A stretch of DNA of 64,000 nt, taken from NCBI GenBank assembly GCA_020633495.1, contig JACKDR010000006.1, positions 248,001 through 312,000 of the forward strand. Direction: 5' to 3'. A model generated the notes under the pieces. That model had not been told where the DNA came from, searched no databases, and saw nothing but the letters and a program-made list of their open reading frames with translations. Both the position numbers and the translations under genes were made by a program. The stretch comes from Kofleriaceae bacterium. Its GTDB lineage: Bacteria; Myxococcota_A; Polyangia; Haliangiales; Haliangiaceae. This document shows, one piece after another, positions 1 to 9,100 of the stretch; position 1 is the first letter of the stretch, and every line of letters starts with the position of its first letter.

Positions 1-184
1 CGCGAACAGGAGGTTGACCGTAGGGTGCTCACGTGAAACGTGTTCCGTCATCTTCTGACTCCAGCGATCCGGTCATGCCGGGTCCTCCCGGATTGCGCCG
101 GTAGCCACCTGGCATGTGCGCGTCCTTGTGTCGCGTCGCCGGCAGGGGGACATCGAGCTTCCGGTGCTCGACTCGACAGCGGCG

Positions 185-721
185 TCAATGGTCGTCGCCG
201 GTCTCGTCGGTTCCCGGCGTGGGGGCGCCGTGACCGCGGTTCGCCGAACGTTCGAGAGCGTGATCGTGATCCAATCGGCGCGTCCCCAGTGGCGCACTAG
301 CCTTCCGCAAGTGCGCGAAGACGATTGCCGTGGTCCAGTCGTCCTCGAACGCATTCACGTAGTCCTGGAAGATGTTGACTGCACGCCAGTCATTCGCGCG
401 AACGCGCTCTCGAAGGGCGGCCTCGGCAGCTTCCTTTACCTCCGGCCAGCGTAGTGCGTGCATGCAGAATGACAGCACTTCCCAGGGGGCATCGATGGGT
501 TCATGCCCAGGTGTTCCCAGGATGGACAGGAAGACGTCGACGAACTCCGTTCTTCCCTCGGGATGAGCCTCGATGTGCCTCAGCAGATCGACGAGCAGGG
601 GCTCGTACCCGTCGTCGGCAGCGATCGCAGCGTCGATCTCGGCGATGCGAGCTCGGAAGTCCGTTGCGAAGGCGGTGCCGGTGTCGGTCATCTTGCGGCC
701 GGTCGTGGGATCGAAGCGCAT
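185..721 (-). CDS. Hypothetical protein in immunity-gene array
   Basis: I do not recognise the family. The protein is acidic, helical and soluble (178 residues from the ATG at 721). No signal peptide or membrane segment is visible. A second ATG at 691 opens the sequence MTDTGTAF and may be the real start. The reading frame stays open upstream of 721 and reads like ordinary protein (KYVEMRFDPTTGRK), so the first residues could be the tail of a displaced toxin tip, as seen at 2833. It is the last gene of a minus-strand array of immunity-like genes and remnants that trails the large toxin gene at 6189-11224. A role as an immunity protein rests on position only. Confidence 0.6.
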   Translation of the reverse strand: MRFDPTTGRKMTDTGTAFATDFRARIAEIDAAIAADDGYEPLLVDLLRHIEAHPEGRTEFVDVFLSILGTPGHEPIDAPWEVLSFCMHALRWPEVKEAAEAALRERVRANDWRAVNIFQDYVNAFEDDWTTAIVFAHLRKASAPLGTRRLDHDHALERSANRGHGAPTPGTDETGDDH

Positions 722-847
722 CTCGACGTACTTGCCAGCGGCGGCGAGCCCCCGCTTGCTCGAATGCTTGCTCTGCGACCCGGGCAGGGCTCTCGCCGGA
801 CGGCAGGCAATGACCGGAGCGGTGGTTGCCGTCGGGCGGCGAGGTCG

Positions 848-1290
848 TCACAGCGGCTTCCATTCGACGAGTTCGGCACCACTGGGCATGAGCTCCGGCA
901 TCGCGCCGTCGAGGAGGATACCGTGAAGCCCGACCGACGGCATGTAGGGCGCCACGTCGCGGAGACGTCGAGCGACCAGTGTCCCCCCGCGTCGAGCACC
1001 GCCTGGGAGAGTTCCTCGAGAAGCCGGTTGAGTCGCGGTCTGTGGATCAGCGAAGCACTCCGGGTGCGGTTGCGACGGTGGGTTCAGAGAAGCTAGCGCC
1101 GGTGCGGTCGCTTGTCCTACGTCGAGGCGGTCGGTGTCGCCCCGGCAATCGACGCCGGGCCGGGGCGCGCTCGCGGAGAAGCTCGGGACGACGCCGAACT
1201 CGGTGGCGTCGCGCCGCGTGGTCTGCGCGACGTAGATGACCTCGGGCGACGCCAGGACGACCAGACCGGGGGGCACCTGATCGGCTCCCT
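848..1290 (-). pseudogene. Decayed ImmA-like immunity gene remnant
   Basis: Reading the minus strand gives a patchwork of frames. Near 1200-1290 the peptide PPGLVVLASPEVIYVAQ resembles the PLGLVVTVSPEVVCIGG segment of the ImmA1 protein (5359-6192). Near 960-1020 the peptide LLEELSQAVLDAGGHWSLDVS resembles the region just after it in the ImmA family. A one-base shift at about 945 then leads to a Met- and Leu-rich tail that stops at 848. No single open frame covers the stretch, so I call it a broken paralogue. It lies 3 bases after the stop of the ImmB2 gene. Confidence 0.45.
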
Positions 1291-1293
1291 GGC

Positions 1294-1830
1294 TCACGAT
1301 GCAGCAGGCGGGAGGCAGAGCAGCCGTCGATGTGATTCGTCGAGTGCCGCAGCCCTTCGAAGCTCGAACTTCAGAAACTGCCTCAGCTCCCCTGGTGGCA
1401 GGTCCTCCAGTCGGAGGCCAGAAAACGGGGCAGGGGATGGACGCCCATGGAGCGAACGAAGCTCCGAATCCAGTGCTGCGTAGCGAGATCGACTCACCCA
1501 GAAGATCGACTGTCGGTCTATGACATCGTTCGCGGTCCCGACCAGTTCCTCGAGACGCTCTTGCCCATCCGTGGGGGCAACGATCAGCGTGTGCGTCGCG
1601 ACGATGACGCGCGCCGCATCGTCGGCATCTGCGGCATGGTCGAGGTCGATGTCCTGAGGTGGGGGCCAGGGCGTCGTTGGCAGGTGGGGGATGAACGCCA
1701 CCGACACGCAGTGGTTCGCCGTCACATCCCATCCCCCGGAGAGCCAGCGCGCCAGCTCCGGTTGATCGTAGTGTTCCGTGACCAAGTCGCGGATGTCGAC
1801 CATGTAGTTTGAATCTGGGCGTTCCTTCAT
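1294..1830 (-). CDS. ImmB2: short paralogue of the 358-residue immunity-like protein
   Basis: This 178-residue protein aligns along its length with the first half of the protein at 4251-5327. Both begin MKE-P-x-x-NY-V and share a WLxxGWxVxANHCVSxxFxPxLPTTPWPP block and an IIAPTDG/LIVAPTDG block. The second domain of the longer paralogue is absent, so it is either a truncated copy or a naturally single-domain member. It follows ImmA2 (1922-2833) in the same order as ImmB1 follows ImmA1, so the two genes form a repeated cassette. No signal peptide is present, so it should act in the cytoplasm. An immunity role is inferred from the position behind toxin sequences; the family is not named. Confidence 0.6.
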   Translation of the reverse strand: MKERPDSNYMVDIRDLVTEHYDQPELARWLSGGWDVTANHCVSVAFIPHLPTTPWPPPQDIDLDHAADADDAARVIVATHTLIVAPTDGQERLEELVGTANDVIDRQSIFWVSRSRYAALDSELRSLHGRPSPAPFSGLRLEDLPPGELRQFLKFELRRAAALDESHRRLLCLPPAAS

Positions 1831-1921
1831 CGCGGCTCACCTGCGAGCTGTTCGGGGGTCGAGATCGACTCCAGCGTCGTGGACCACCGGCTCGAAAGCA
1901 CGTCGAACAGCAGCGGCGGGC

Positions 1922-2833
1922 TCATGCAGGGGGCCACGGCGTCTGGGAGCCTGACGTCGTCTGGCGGAGTGACATCGCCGCGAGGCCGGCCACCGCGACG
2001 CCTGGCTGCCATCGGTCGAGTGCGGCCATCCACGTCCTAGCCAGGTTGACGAGACTCCTGCAAGGCTTCGGCGGTGATTCGGGATCGAGCCGGATGAACT
2101 CTGGGCCTGAGCCGTCGTCGATCTCGACGACGGCTTCGCCGTGAAGGTCCTCCGAGTCGAATGCATCGAAGACGATCTCGGCGACGGCATCGTTCCAGTG
2201 GGTCCGCGCGTCGAAGGTCAGCTGCGCGGTCAGAACGCGCGTGACCGTCTCGTAGCGTAGCGTGCCGCTCGAGTGGATCGTGAGAGTGCGGGGCTCCATC
2301 GCGCGAGTGTCGAGGAAGACCACTCTGCTGCCTTCGGTAAGCGGTCCGACCGTTGGGTCTTCGTCAAGCGTCTCGGGGGCGGGGAGGTTGGCGGGAAACA
2401 GCCGCCGTGGATCACCCAGGGGTTCTGGAGCACGGCCGTCGACGCTGACGCTCCAATGTCCTCGCCTGGTTGCATGCAGCACGAACTCCAGTGCACGGGA
2501 GAGTTCGTCGCTTGTTGCTCTCGCGGCCAGCCACACATGGTCACGCTCGACGCCCACCCGGATCCCGGAAGGCCACCGGCGCGGTTCAGCGACACGCTGC
2601 AGTCGGCGGCGCTCGGCCCAGCTCGCTGTCGCGCCCAGATGCCATCCTTCAGCGCCCGTGGGAGCCCGAAAGGCGAACGGGCGAGTGTCGAGCCACGTCG
2701 TGAGATCGGCGACGTCGACGGGGCCCTCTGCTGGGCGCAGGATCAACTCTTCGAACTGCACGGTACGGTCCTCATTGTCGTCTTGGGACAGCGCCGGCCC
2801 GCCGGGTTGCTCGAGCACCTCGATACTGTACAT
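1922..2833 (-). CDS. ImmA2: immunity-like protein with a toxin-derived N-terminal peptide
   Basis: This 303-residue protein is a paralogue of ImmA1 (5359-6192). Shared blocks include LRP-x-GxVDVA, a central PLGDPRRLFPAxLP motif and a MxALDxW C-terminal motif. The first 20 or so residues (MYSIEVLEQPGGPALSQD) do not belong to that family. They match residues near the C-terminus of the large toxin (MYSIEVLQHPGQRAMNQD). Homology with ImmA1 begins at the GTG at 2761, which is a plausible true start. Translation from the ATG at 2833 would give a chimera of toxin tip and immunity protein. A frameshifted remnant of more upstream toxin sequence lies at 2841-2975. Immunity function is inferred from context. 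Confidence 0.6.
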   Translation of the reverse strand: MYSIEVLEQPGGPALSQDDNEDRTVQFEELILRPAEGPVDVADLTTWLDTRPFAFRAPTGAEGWHLGATASWAERRRLQRVAEPRRWPSGIRVGVERDHVWLAARATSDELSRALEFVLHATRRGHWSVSVDGRAPEPLGDPRRLFPANLPAPETLDEDPTVGPLTEGSRVVFLDTRAMEPRTLTIHSSGTLRYETVTRVLTAQLTFDARTHWNDAVAEIVFDAFDSEDLHGEAVVEIDDGSGPEFIRLDPESPPKPCRSLVNLARTWMAALDRWQPGVAVAGLAAMSLRQTTSGSQTPWPPA

Positions 2834-2840
2834 GGGGGCG

Positions 2841-2975
2841 TTATCGAACGCTGTCGCCCAAGGGCTTCACCCGGACCAACGTGCCGTCTGGATACTGATA
2901 GCGGATCTGGGGCCCGCCATCGCCAAGCGTAGAGCTCGTTGCGATCGAGCTTCCCGCGGTGGCTGTGCGTGGGGC
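2841..2975 (-). pseudogene. Orphan toxin C-terminal remnant
   Basis: In the minus-strand frame ending at the TAA at 2841-2843 the translation contains TSSTLGDGGPQ, then YQYPDGTLVRVKPLGD. This closely parallels KSSPPLANGKPQLAYDFPDGTSVRVKPRGD near the end of the toxin at 6189-11224. A one-base frame change then leads into the MYSIEVLEQPG peptide that opens the next gene. The stretch is therefore a broken second copy of the toxin tip, still placed directly before its ImmA gene. Such orphan tip and immunity cassettes are typical of polymorphic toxin loci. I cannot see a complete toxin domain here. Confidence 0.6.
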
Positions 2976-3016
2976 GTTCCCGCCTCATGCGGGCGCAGCG
3001 CCCGAGATGTCTGCGC

Positions 3017-3556
3017 CTACGATTCCCGGCGCTTGCGCTCGTGGATAAGCGCGCGCATCGCATCGGCCAGCTGATCGACGACTTTCTGATCCTTCTCCCG
3101 CGCGGCTGCATCGCGCAGCGGTTCGATCGCCTCGATCACGTTCCGTCGCTTCAGCGCCCTCGCTGCACGGCTGCGGATTCCCGGCCGTGGATCCGCGAGG
3201 CGCTCGACGAGCCGCTCGGACGGGATCTCCGGAGGTCGCTCCAGCCATGCTTCGAGCGTAGCCGTCAGCTCGTCTAGTTTGCGCGTCTTGAAGGTTGCGA
3301 GTGGACGCTGCCAGTCTTCGTCGAGGATCACGCTGACCCGGAACGTGCCGGCCGGGCTTTCCTCTGGCCCCCATCCCACGTCAATTAGCAGGCCGTGTGA
3401 CTCGTTCTCGAACAGCGCGAGGTCCTGCGTGAAGAGCGTCCAGGCTGGGTTGCCTGGTGGCGTCGCGTCGGGCTCGAACGTCCGTAGCTCGTTGTGGCGC
3501 ACTCGCCAGCCGCCGGGAATTCGGAGAGGAAGTCGGGGTTGGGGCGTCATGTTCAT
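3017..3556 (-). CDS. Hypothetical protein with a HEAT-like C-terminal helix pair
   Basis: The 179-residue soluble protein has an N-terminal mixed alpha/beta part of about 110 residues with no family I recognise. The C-terminal part (roughly 120-170) reads like one HEAT-type repeat pair: a PGIRSRAARALKRR helix followed by AIEPLRDAA and a final charged helix. It starts at an ATG next to a truncated ImmA C-terminus at 3570-3715. Several immunity protein families are built from HEAT-like repeats, so an immunity role is possible, but this is inference from position. Confidence 0.55.
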   Translation of the reverse strand: MNMTPQPRLPLRIPGGWRVRHNELRTFEPDATPPGNPAWTLFTQDLALFENESHGLLIDVGWGPEESPAGTFRVSVILDEDWQRPLATFKTRKLDELTATLEAWLERPPEIPSERLVERLADPRPGIRSRAARALKRRNVIEAIEPLRDAAAREKDQKVVDQLADAMRALIHERKRRES

Positions 3557-3569
3557 CGGTTGCCCTTGC

Positions 3570-3715
3570 TGAAGTCGCGCGGATGGCCGTGGAAGACCCG
3601 ACGGGGCAGCGGTCGTCGAGCACCGTCGAGAGCTTCCATGCGTCGAGGGCCGCGACAGTGGGTGACCACGGCGACGAGCGGCTGGCAGTGAGGCGGCGGG
3701 GCTGGGACTCGCGTA
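3570..3715 (-). pseudogene. C-terminal fragment of a third ImmA copy
   Basis: The minus-strand translation reads VPAPPPHCQPLVAVVTHC. After a one-base frame change it continues AALDAWKLSTVLDDRCPVG. The end of ImmA1 reads APPPHCQALVAMVTRWLAALDAW and TVLDELGPVG, so this is a frameshifted fragment of a further ImmA paralogue whose N-terminal part is missing. It lies between the zinc-ribbon gene at 3782 and the gene starting at 3556. Confidence 0.6.
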
Positions 3716-3781
3716 CGTCCCGCGAAGACGAGGTGATTGAGAAGTTGCGCGTGATCGGTGCGGCCGCCGCCAGGCTCGTCC

Positions 3782-4078
3782 TCAATGCTCGGGACACAGC
3801 GCGTACGGCGGAATCGCGTCGTTGATGGCGTCGACGGGCGAGGTGAACTCGAGCATGTCCTGCGTTAGCGGGATCTTGACGCGCGACAGGGTGCAGCCTG
3901 TCCGGCAGGCCTCACACCAGACGGCGACGTACCCGACACGAGTGCCAGGATCACCGACGAACTGGTGACGGATACCCGGGGCGCCGCACAGCGGGCAGGG
4001 GACATCATCACGCATGCGTTCGCTGTCGAGCATGCTGGCATATGCCTTGACCCACTTGATGTGCTGCAGGTTGGACAT
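3782..4078 (-). CDS. Small zinc-ribbon protein
   Basis: I place the start at the ATG at 4078 (MSNLQHIKWVKAY), because the in-frame extension to 4189 has the Arg-rich composition of non-coding sequence. The 98-residue product has two Cys pairs, CPLCG near residue 29 and CEAC near residue 58, which is the pattern of a zinc ribbon. It is soluble and has no signal peptide. It sits in the immunity-gene array between ImmB1 and a broken ImmA copy. Function unknown; it could be another immunity protein. Confidence 0.6.
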   Translation of the reverse strand: MSNLQHIKWVKAYASMLDSERMRDDVPCPLCGAPGIRHQFVGDPGTRVGYVAVWCEACRTGCTLSRVKIPLTQDMLEFTSPVDAINDAIPPYALCPEH

Positions 4079-4250
4079 CTGCGGCCTCACTTCCCGCTGT
4101 GATCCGAGGCGCTTGGCGGCGCTGCACTTGACCCTGCGCACGCCGCCCATGTTGGGGTCGAGTCGCAGCCGCAGGTCGAGGCGCGGCATGGTCTCGGGGG
4201 TGACGGGACTCGATCTCGATCGAGATCCAGAACGACAGCGAACGGCATCC

Positions 4251-5327
4251 TCACGACCGAGGTCTCAGGCGCCTCGCCATGTTTTCTAGGATCATGCGAA
4301 GGTGGTTGCCCTTCCTTCGATCCACGCACGCGGTCGTCAGCGTGAAAGGCGAGATAGGCGTTGGCTTCTCCTCGAAGCCAGTCAACTCAGGAAGACGGTA
4401 GTGGGCGTACTTCGGAGTTTCGAGCCGGACTTGCCACTTGCCGCCGATTGTCTTCCGAAATGTCTCGCCGATGTACCGCGCCGCTCCGTCGAGTGCCGCG
4501 CCCTCACTCGGCTCGAGCAGCGTCCTGTGGTCGGCATACTGACTGAGCAGCCACCGCTCGAGCACATCCAGCGAAGCGCTCGAGTAATCGAGCCGAGTTC
4601 GCACTTCGACAGGAACGCTCAGGTGGAATCGCTCGAGCGCGTCGTCCATCTCGAACAGCCAGTGCTCGAAGTCATCTTGCGTCTGCTCGATCCGTGTCAC
4701 GATGTTCCCGGCGGCTTCGTCGAGCCTCTCGATGTTGCCCTTTGGCGTCGCGAGCGGGACGTCTCGTGCGACGGTGCCGCGATCGTGTTCGGTCGTTGCT
4801 CCATCTGCATGCCGCCGTGGCATGCACAGCATGCGGCGATCGTAGTCATCGAGCGCGGCCGCATGTGGAAGAGCGTGCTCGAGGAAGGCCTTGAGTTCGC
4901 CGTGTGGAAGGTCCTCTACGAGCAATCTCTGCGGCGCTCGAGATTGAAGCGCGCGGAGCTCGCGGTCGATACGTCCATACCGTGCCGGCTCCAGCCAGAA
5001 CACGGTCTGCCGCGCCCAGCCGGCCTCCGCTGTTCCGACGATCTCTTCGACGCGTGCGGCGCCGTCAGTCGGGGCGATGATGACATTGTTCTTCGCGAAC
5101 ATGATGCGCGCGGCGCCATCCTCATCGACCGCGTGATCGAAATCGAGGACGGGGCCGGGCGGCCACGGAGTCGTCGGTAGGCGAGGGAGGAAGACCATCG
5201 ATACGCAGTGATTCGCGACTACCTCCCAGCCGTCGGGAAGCCAGCGACACAGGTCCGGTTGGGTCAGATGTTGGCCGCGTAGATCCAAGATCTTGACCAC
5301 GTAGTTGGTGGTTGGGTCTTCCTTCAT
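4251..5327 (-). CDS. ImmB1: two-domain immunity-like protein
   Basis: The start is the ATG at 5327 (MKEDPTTNYVV), chosen because it aligns with the start of the paralogue ImmB2 at 1830. The 358-residue product has an N-terminal domain of about 175 residues shared with ImmB2. A C-terminal domain of similar size carries the blocks LDVLERWLL, GAARYIGETFRK and PISPFTLTTACVDRR. The last two resemble a pattern I associate with immunity or DUF proteins that neighbour polymorphic toxins, but I do not name the family. The gene starts 31 bases after the ImmA1 stop and probably shares its transcript. Confidence 0.65.
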   Translation of the reverse strand: MKEDPTTNYVVKILDLRGQHLTQPDLCRWLPDGWEVVANHCVSMVFLPRLPTTPWPPGPVLDFDHAVDEDGAARIMFAKNNVIIAPTDGAARVEEIVGTAEAGWARQTVFWLEPARYGRIDRELRALQSRAPQRLLVEDLPHGELKAFLEHALPHAAALDDYDRRMLCMPRRHADGATTEHDRGTVARDVPLATPKGNIERLDEAAGNIVTRIEQTQDDFEHWLFEMDDALERFHLSVPVEVRTRLDYSSASLDVLERWLLSQYADHRTLLEPSEGAALDGAARYIGETFRKTIGGKWQVRLETPKYAHYRLPELTGFEEKPTPISPFTLTTACVDRRKGNHLRMILENMARRLRPRS

Positions 5328-5358
5328 GTCGGAGCGCACCAGCGAGCTGTTCTTCGCG

Positions 5359-6192
5359 CTAGCCGACGCCGACGGGGCCGAGTTCGTCGAGCACCGTCGG
5401 GGGCGTCCAGGCGTCGAGGGCCGCGAGCCAGCGGGTGACCATGGCAACGAGCGCCTGGCAATGGGGCGGCGGCGCCGCGGGGTCGATCTCGAGGTAGTCG
5501 GGCTCGGTGTCCTCGGGGAACTCCAGCGTGATGCGTGGCGTTCGCCAGGCAGGTTCAAGTGCCGGATCGAGCGTGTCGACCTCGGTGATGGCGTGGAGCC
5601 ACGCGTCGAGCGCCGTCGAGGTCAGGCGTCCCGCCATCACCTGCGGCCCCTTCGCGTGCAACTCTCTCTCGAGCAGCCAGCTTCCAGAGGAGTGAATCAT
5701 GAACGTGATCCCGGCTCGCTCATCCTTCCACGTGCCCCGTGAACCGTCGGCGAGCGGCTCGACGAAGATGCCTGCGTCGTCAAGCGTAGCGAGGTCGGGC
5801 AGGACCGCAGGGAACAGTCGTCGAGGATCGCCGAGCGGCTCGGCCGGGCCCCAGTCAATCACTACCGTCCACTCGCGATCGTCAACCAGCCACGCCAGGA
5901 ACTGGTAGGCGCGGGCGAGGACGCCCGCGTGGGCGAGGCCGCCGATGCAGACGACCTCCGGCGAGACCGTCACCACGAGGCCGAGTGGGAACTGACGGGG
6001 GGCTGCGATGCGCTGCTCGCGGTGCATCTTCATCATTTCGTGGGTGGCGCTGAGGTGCCATTTCTCGTCTTCGATCGGATCTTTGAACACGAATGGCTGT
6101 GCGTCGAGCCACCGGGCGACGGCGGCGACGTCCACCGTGCCCGACACGGGGCGGAGCGCGAGATCTTCGAAATCCATGGTTGCCTCGATCAC
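5359..6192 (-). CDS. ImmA1: candidate cognate immunity protein of the large toxin
   Basis: This 277-residue soluble protein starts at a GTG at 6190-6192 that overlaps the toxin stop codon in a GTGA arrangement. Translation of toxin and immunity protein may therefore be coupled. An ATG five codons further on (MDFEDLALRP) is the alternative start. Conserved blocks shared with ImmA2 are LRPxxGxVDVA, PLGDPRRLFPA, a TFMIHSSGSW/TLTIHSSGTL strand, and the C-terminal LAALDAW. At least three further complete or broken copies exist nearby. Immediate position behind the toxin C-terminus is the main argument for immunity function; the fold is not recognised. Confidence 0.65.
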   Translation of the reverse strand: MIEATMDFEDLALRPVSGTVDVAAVARWLDAQPFVFKDPIEDEKWHLSATHEMMKMHREQRIAAPRQFPLGLVVTVSPEVVCIGGLAHAGVLARAYQFLAWLVDDREWTVVIDWGPAEPLGDPRRLFPAVLPDLATLDDAGIFVEPLADGSRGTWKDERAGITFMIHSSGSWLLERELHAKGPQVMAGRLTSTALDAWLHAITEVDTLDPALEPAWRTPRITLEFPEDTEPDYLEIDPAAPPPHCQALVAMVTRWLAALDAWTPPTVLDELGPVGVG

Positions 6193-9100
6193 GGGGATTC
6201 GGTTGGGGGTTCGGTGGTCCGCAGGTGGCCCTGCCGCATCACCTCGCCAAGATATGCTTCGAACTGCTTCGGTCGGGTCTTCTGCTTGTACGGATTCTTC
6301 ACGTCGCGCGGGCCCTTTGGCACGGCGGTGCCGTCGCGCCCGAGCTTGACGGCGACGCCGTCCTGATTCATCGCGCGCTGACCGGGGTGCTGCAGCACCT
6401 CGATGCTGTACATCGGGTCGGTCGTCTTGGTGTCGCCACGCGGCTTCACGCGTACCGAGGTTCCGTCGGGGAAGTCGTACGCGAGCTGGGGCTTGCCATT
6501 GGCAAGGGGCGGCGACGACTTGACGCAGTGGCCGGCGGCAGCCTCGGCGTCGAGGATCGACGTGATCTCGGCCAACGACTTGCCGGCGAGTTGCGGCGCG
6601 AGCGTCTTCCCGGTCTGTCCCTGGGTGCCGTTCTCGTAGTTCTGCTTGGCCGCCCTGGTTGCTGGATCCAGATCCGCATCGTCCTTGAAGGCACGCCCGC
6701 TCTCCGCGTCGGCGCGACCTCGCTGCCGCGCGACCTCGATGGCGCGCTCGAGGCCGACGCGCCTGGCCTCGGCCGAGGCTAGCTTGCGCGCGGCCTTGCT
6801 GGCCGCCTGCGCGGGCTGTCCGGCCTCGCGCTGCTGGACGTACTCCTTGGTGAAGGCCTCGGTGTAGGCATCAGTCGCGGCGGACCGCGCACCGGTGTCG
6901 CCGGTGAAGTCGTGCTGGCCGATCGCCTTGGAAACGTCGTTGTGAGCGAGCTGGCCCGCGCGGGTCTCCGCCTCGACCGCGAACTCGGACGGCGACTGGA
7001 CGGGCGGGCGCTCCGCGACCCGCTGCTTGGCCACCGTTTGGTCCCCGACCTGCTGGGGATCGCTGGTTCGGTCTGGTACGGGCGGTTGCGCCGTCGTGGT
7101 CTCGGTGGGAGGAGCCCCAGTCGAGCTGACCTCGGCGGGAGCCGTCTGGACCGGACCGAGATCGCTGGGAGCCGATTCGGTCGGCGCGAGCTCCGGTGGC
7201 GGTGCCTCGCCCGGGGCCACCTCCGCCGGTGTCTCGCCCGAGCCTAGCTGCAGCGGTGCCGGCTCGCCCGGGCCGAGCTGCAGCGGCGCCGGCTCGCCGG
7301 GGCCGAGCTCCAGCGGCACCGGCTCGCCGGGCCCCAGCTCCAGCGGGGCGGGCTCGCCGGGGCCGAGCTCGCCGGGTGGCGCCTCGCCGGTGGGCGCGGC
7401 GGCGGGGCGCATGAACCAGTGGATGAGGCCGGCGGTGGCGAGGCTGAAGACGCCGGTCCAGAGGCGCTCGCTGGCCTCCTCGGGCGACAGGTCGCGGCCG
7501 GTGACGATGTCCTCCTCGAAGATGCCCTCGACGAAGCCGGTGATGCCGACGACGTCCCCGCGGCGGCGCCGATCGCGACGAAGACGCCGGCGACCTTCTG
7601 GTACCAGGGCCAGTCGCCCCAGGCGTCGACGAGCGAAGCGCCGCGATGCAGCAGCGCCACGACGAACGCCGAGGCCGCGAGCGAGATGACGGCGGCGGTC
7701 AACGCCGCGGTGAAGGTCGCGCCGATCGCGACGCCGATGACGACGAGGAGGCCGATCAGGACGACCGCGACGAGCAAGCCCTGGGCGAAGTGGGTGAAGG
7801 CGCTCCACAGGCCGGACAGGCGGCGACCGAGCCAGGAACGGTGGCGCTCGTGGACGGTGTCGTTCGAGACCGCTTGCAGGCGCTCGGGCAGGGCGTCGGT
7901 GAGGCGGCCGTGGCGCGCGACCTGGTCGTCGGCGCGCGCGCTGGCGGTGGCGGCGAACTGGTCGGCCTGGGCGCGCCACTCGGCCTGCTGCTGGGCGAGC
8001 GCGCCCCAGCCGCTGCCGGTGGCCTGGACGATCGCGCCGTTGTAGAGCGTGAGCGCGGTCGCGCGATCGGCCGCGAGCTCGGTCTGCAGGCCGCCGGAGG
8101 CGTCGCCGAGCGCGGCGGTGAGCCCGCCGGCCGCGCCGTCGAGCCGGCCGAGCACGTCGGCGCGGTGGCCGTCGAGGGCGTCGCCGACGCGGGTCGCGGT
8201 GCTGGCGAGGGCGTCGTGGGCCTGGGCGTGCGCGGCGTCGGCCTGCGCGAGGTCGTTCGCGGTGGCCTCGCGCAGCTGCTCCGCCGCCTCGCGGGCGAAG
8301 CCGTCGGCCTGCGCGGCGGGCAACGACTCGTGCGCGCCGAGCCGGGCGTGGGCGGCGTCGGCGGTGCGCTCCAGCTGCGCGGTCGCGGCGGCCTCGCGCG
8401 CGCGCAGGTCGGCGAGCTGGCGCTGGCCCTCGCCGCGGACCTTCTGCGCGACGCGCTCGCCGACACCGAGGAGCTCGGCGGCGCTGCGCTTGATCTCGCG
8501 CAGCTCGCCGAGGTAGTCGCGCTCGAGCTGGTCGATCGCGCCGAGCCGCGTCCGCAGCTTGGAGGCGAACTGTTCGGCGAGGCGAGCGGCGGTGCTGGTG
8601 ATCGTCTGCTCGAGCTCGGCGGCCTCCTGGGTGTGGCCGGCGGTCGCCTCGGCGGCGGCGGCGACCAGGCGGTCGCGGTTCTGGGTCCCGGCCTCGACCA
8701 GGCGGTCGTGGTCGGCGAGACATCGATCGAGGAGCTGGTCCTTGATGGTGTTGCGGGCCTGGCGGATCGCGTGCTGCGCGGCCTCGCGGTCGCCGGCGTC
8801 CGGGAGCTGTCCGGCGGTCGCGATCGCGGCGTCGGCCTGGGCCCGGACCTGGCCGATGGTGGCGCGCGCGCTGCTGACGATGCGCCGGCCCGCGGCGCGG
8901 CCGCTGTCGATCATGCGCTGGCCCTCGTCGCGGGCCGCCTGCTCGATCGCCTGGCGCTGGCGCGCACCGTCGTCGCGGAGTCGCTGCACGGCCTGAGCGG
9001 CGTCGCCGAGCACGAGCGCGCTCTGGCTGGTGGCGATCGCGGTGAGGCTGGCGCGGGTGGCGGCGAACGCGGCGCGGCCCGCCTGCTCGCGCTGCTCGAC

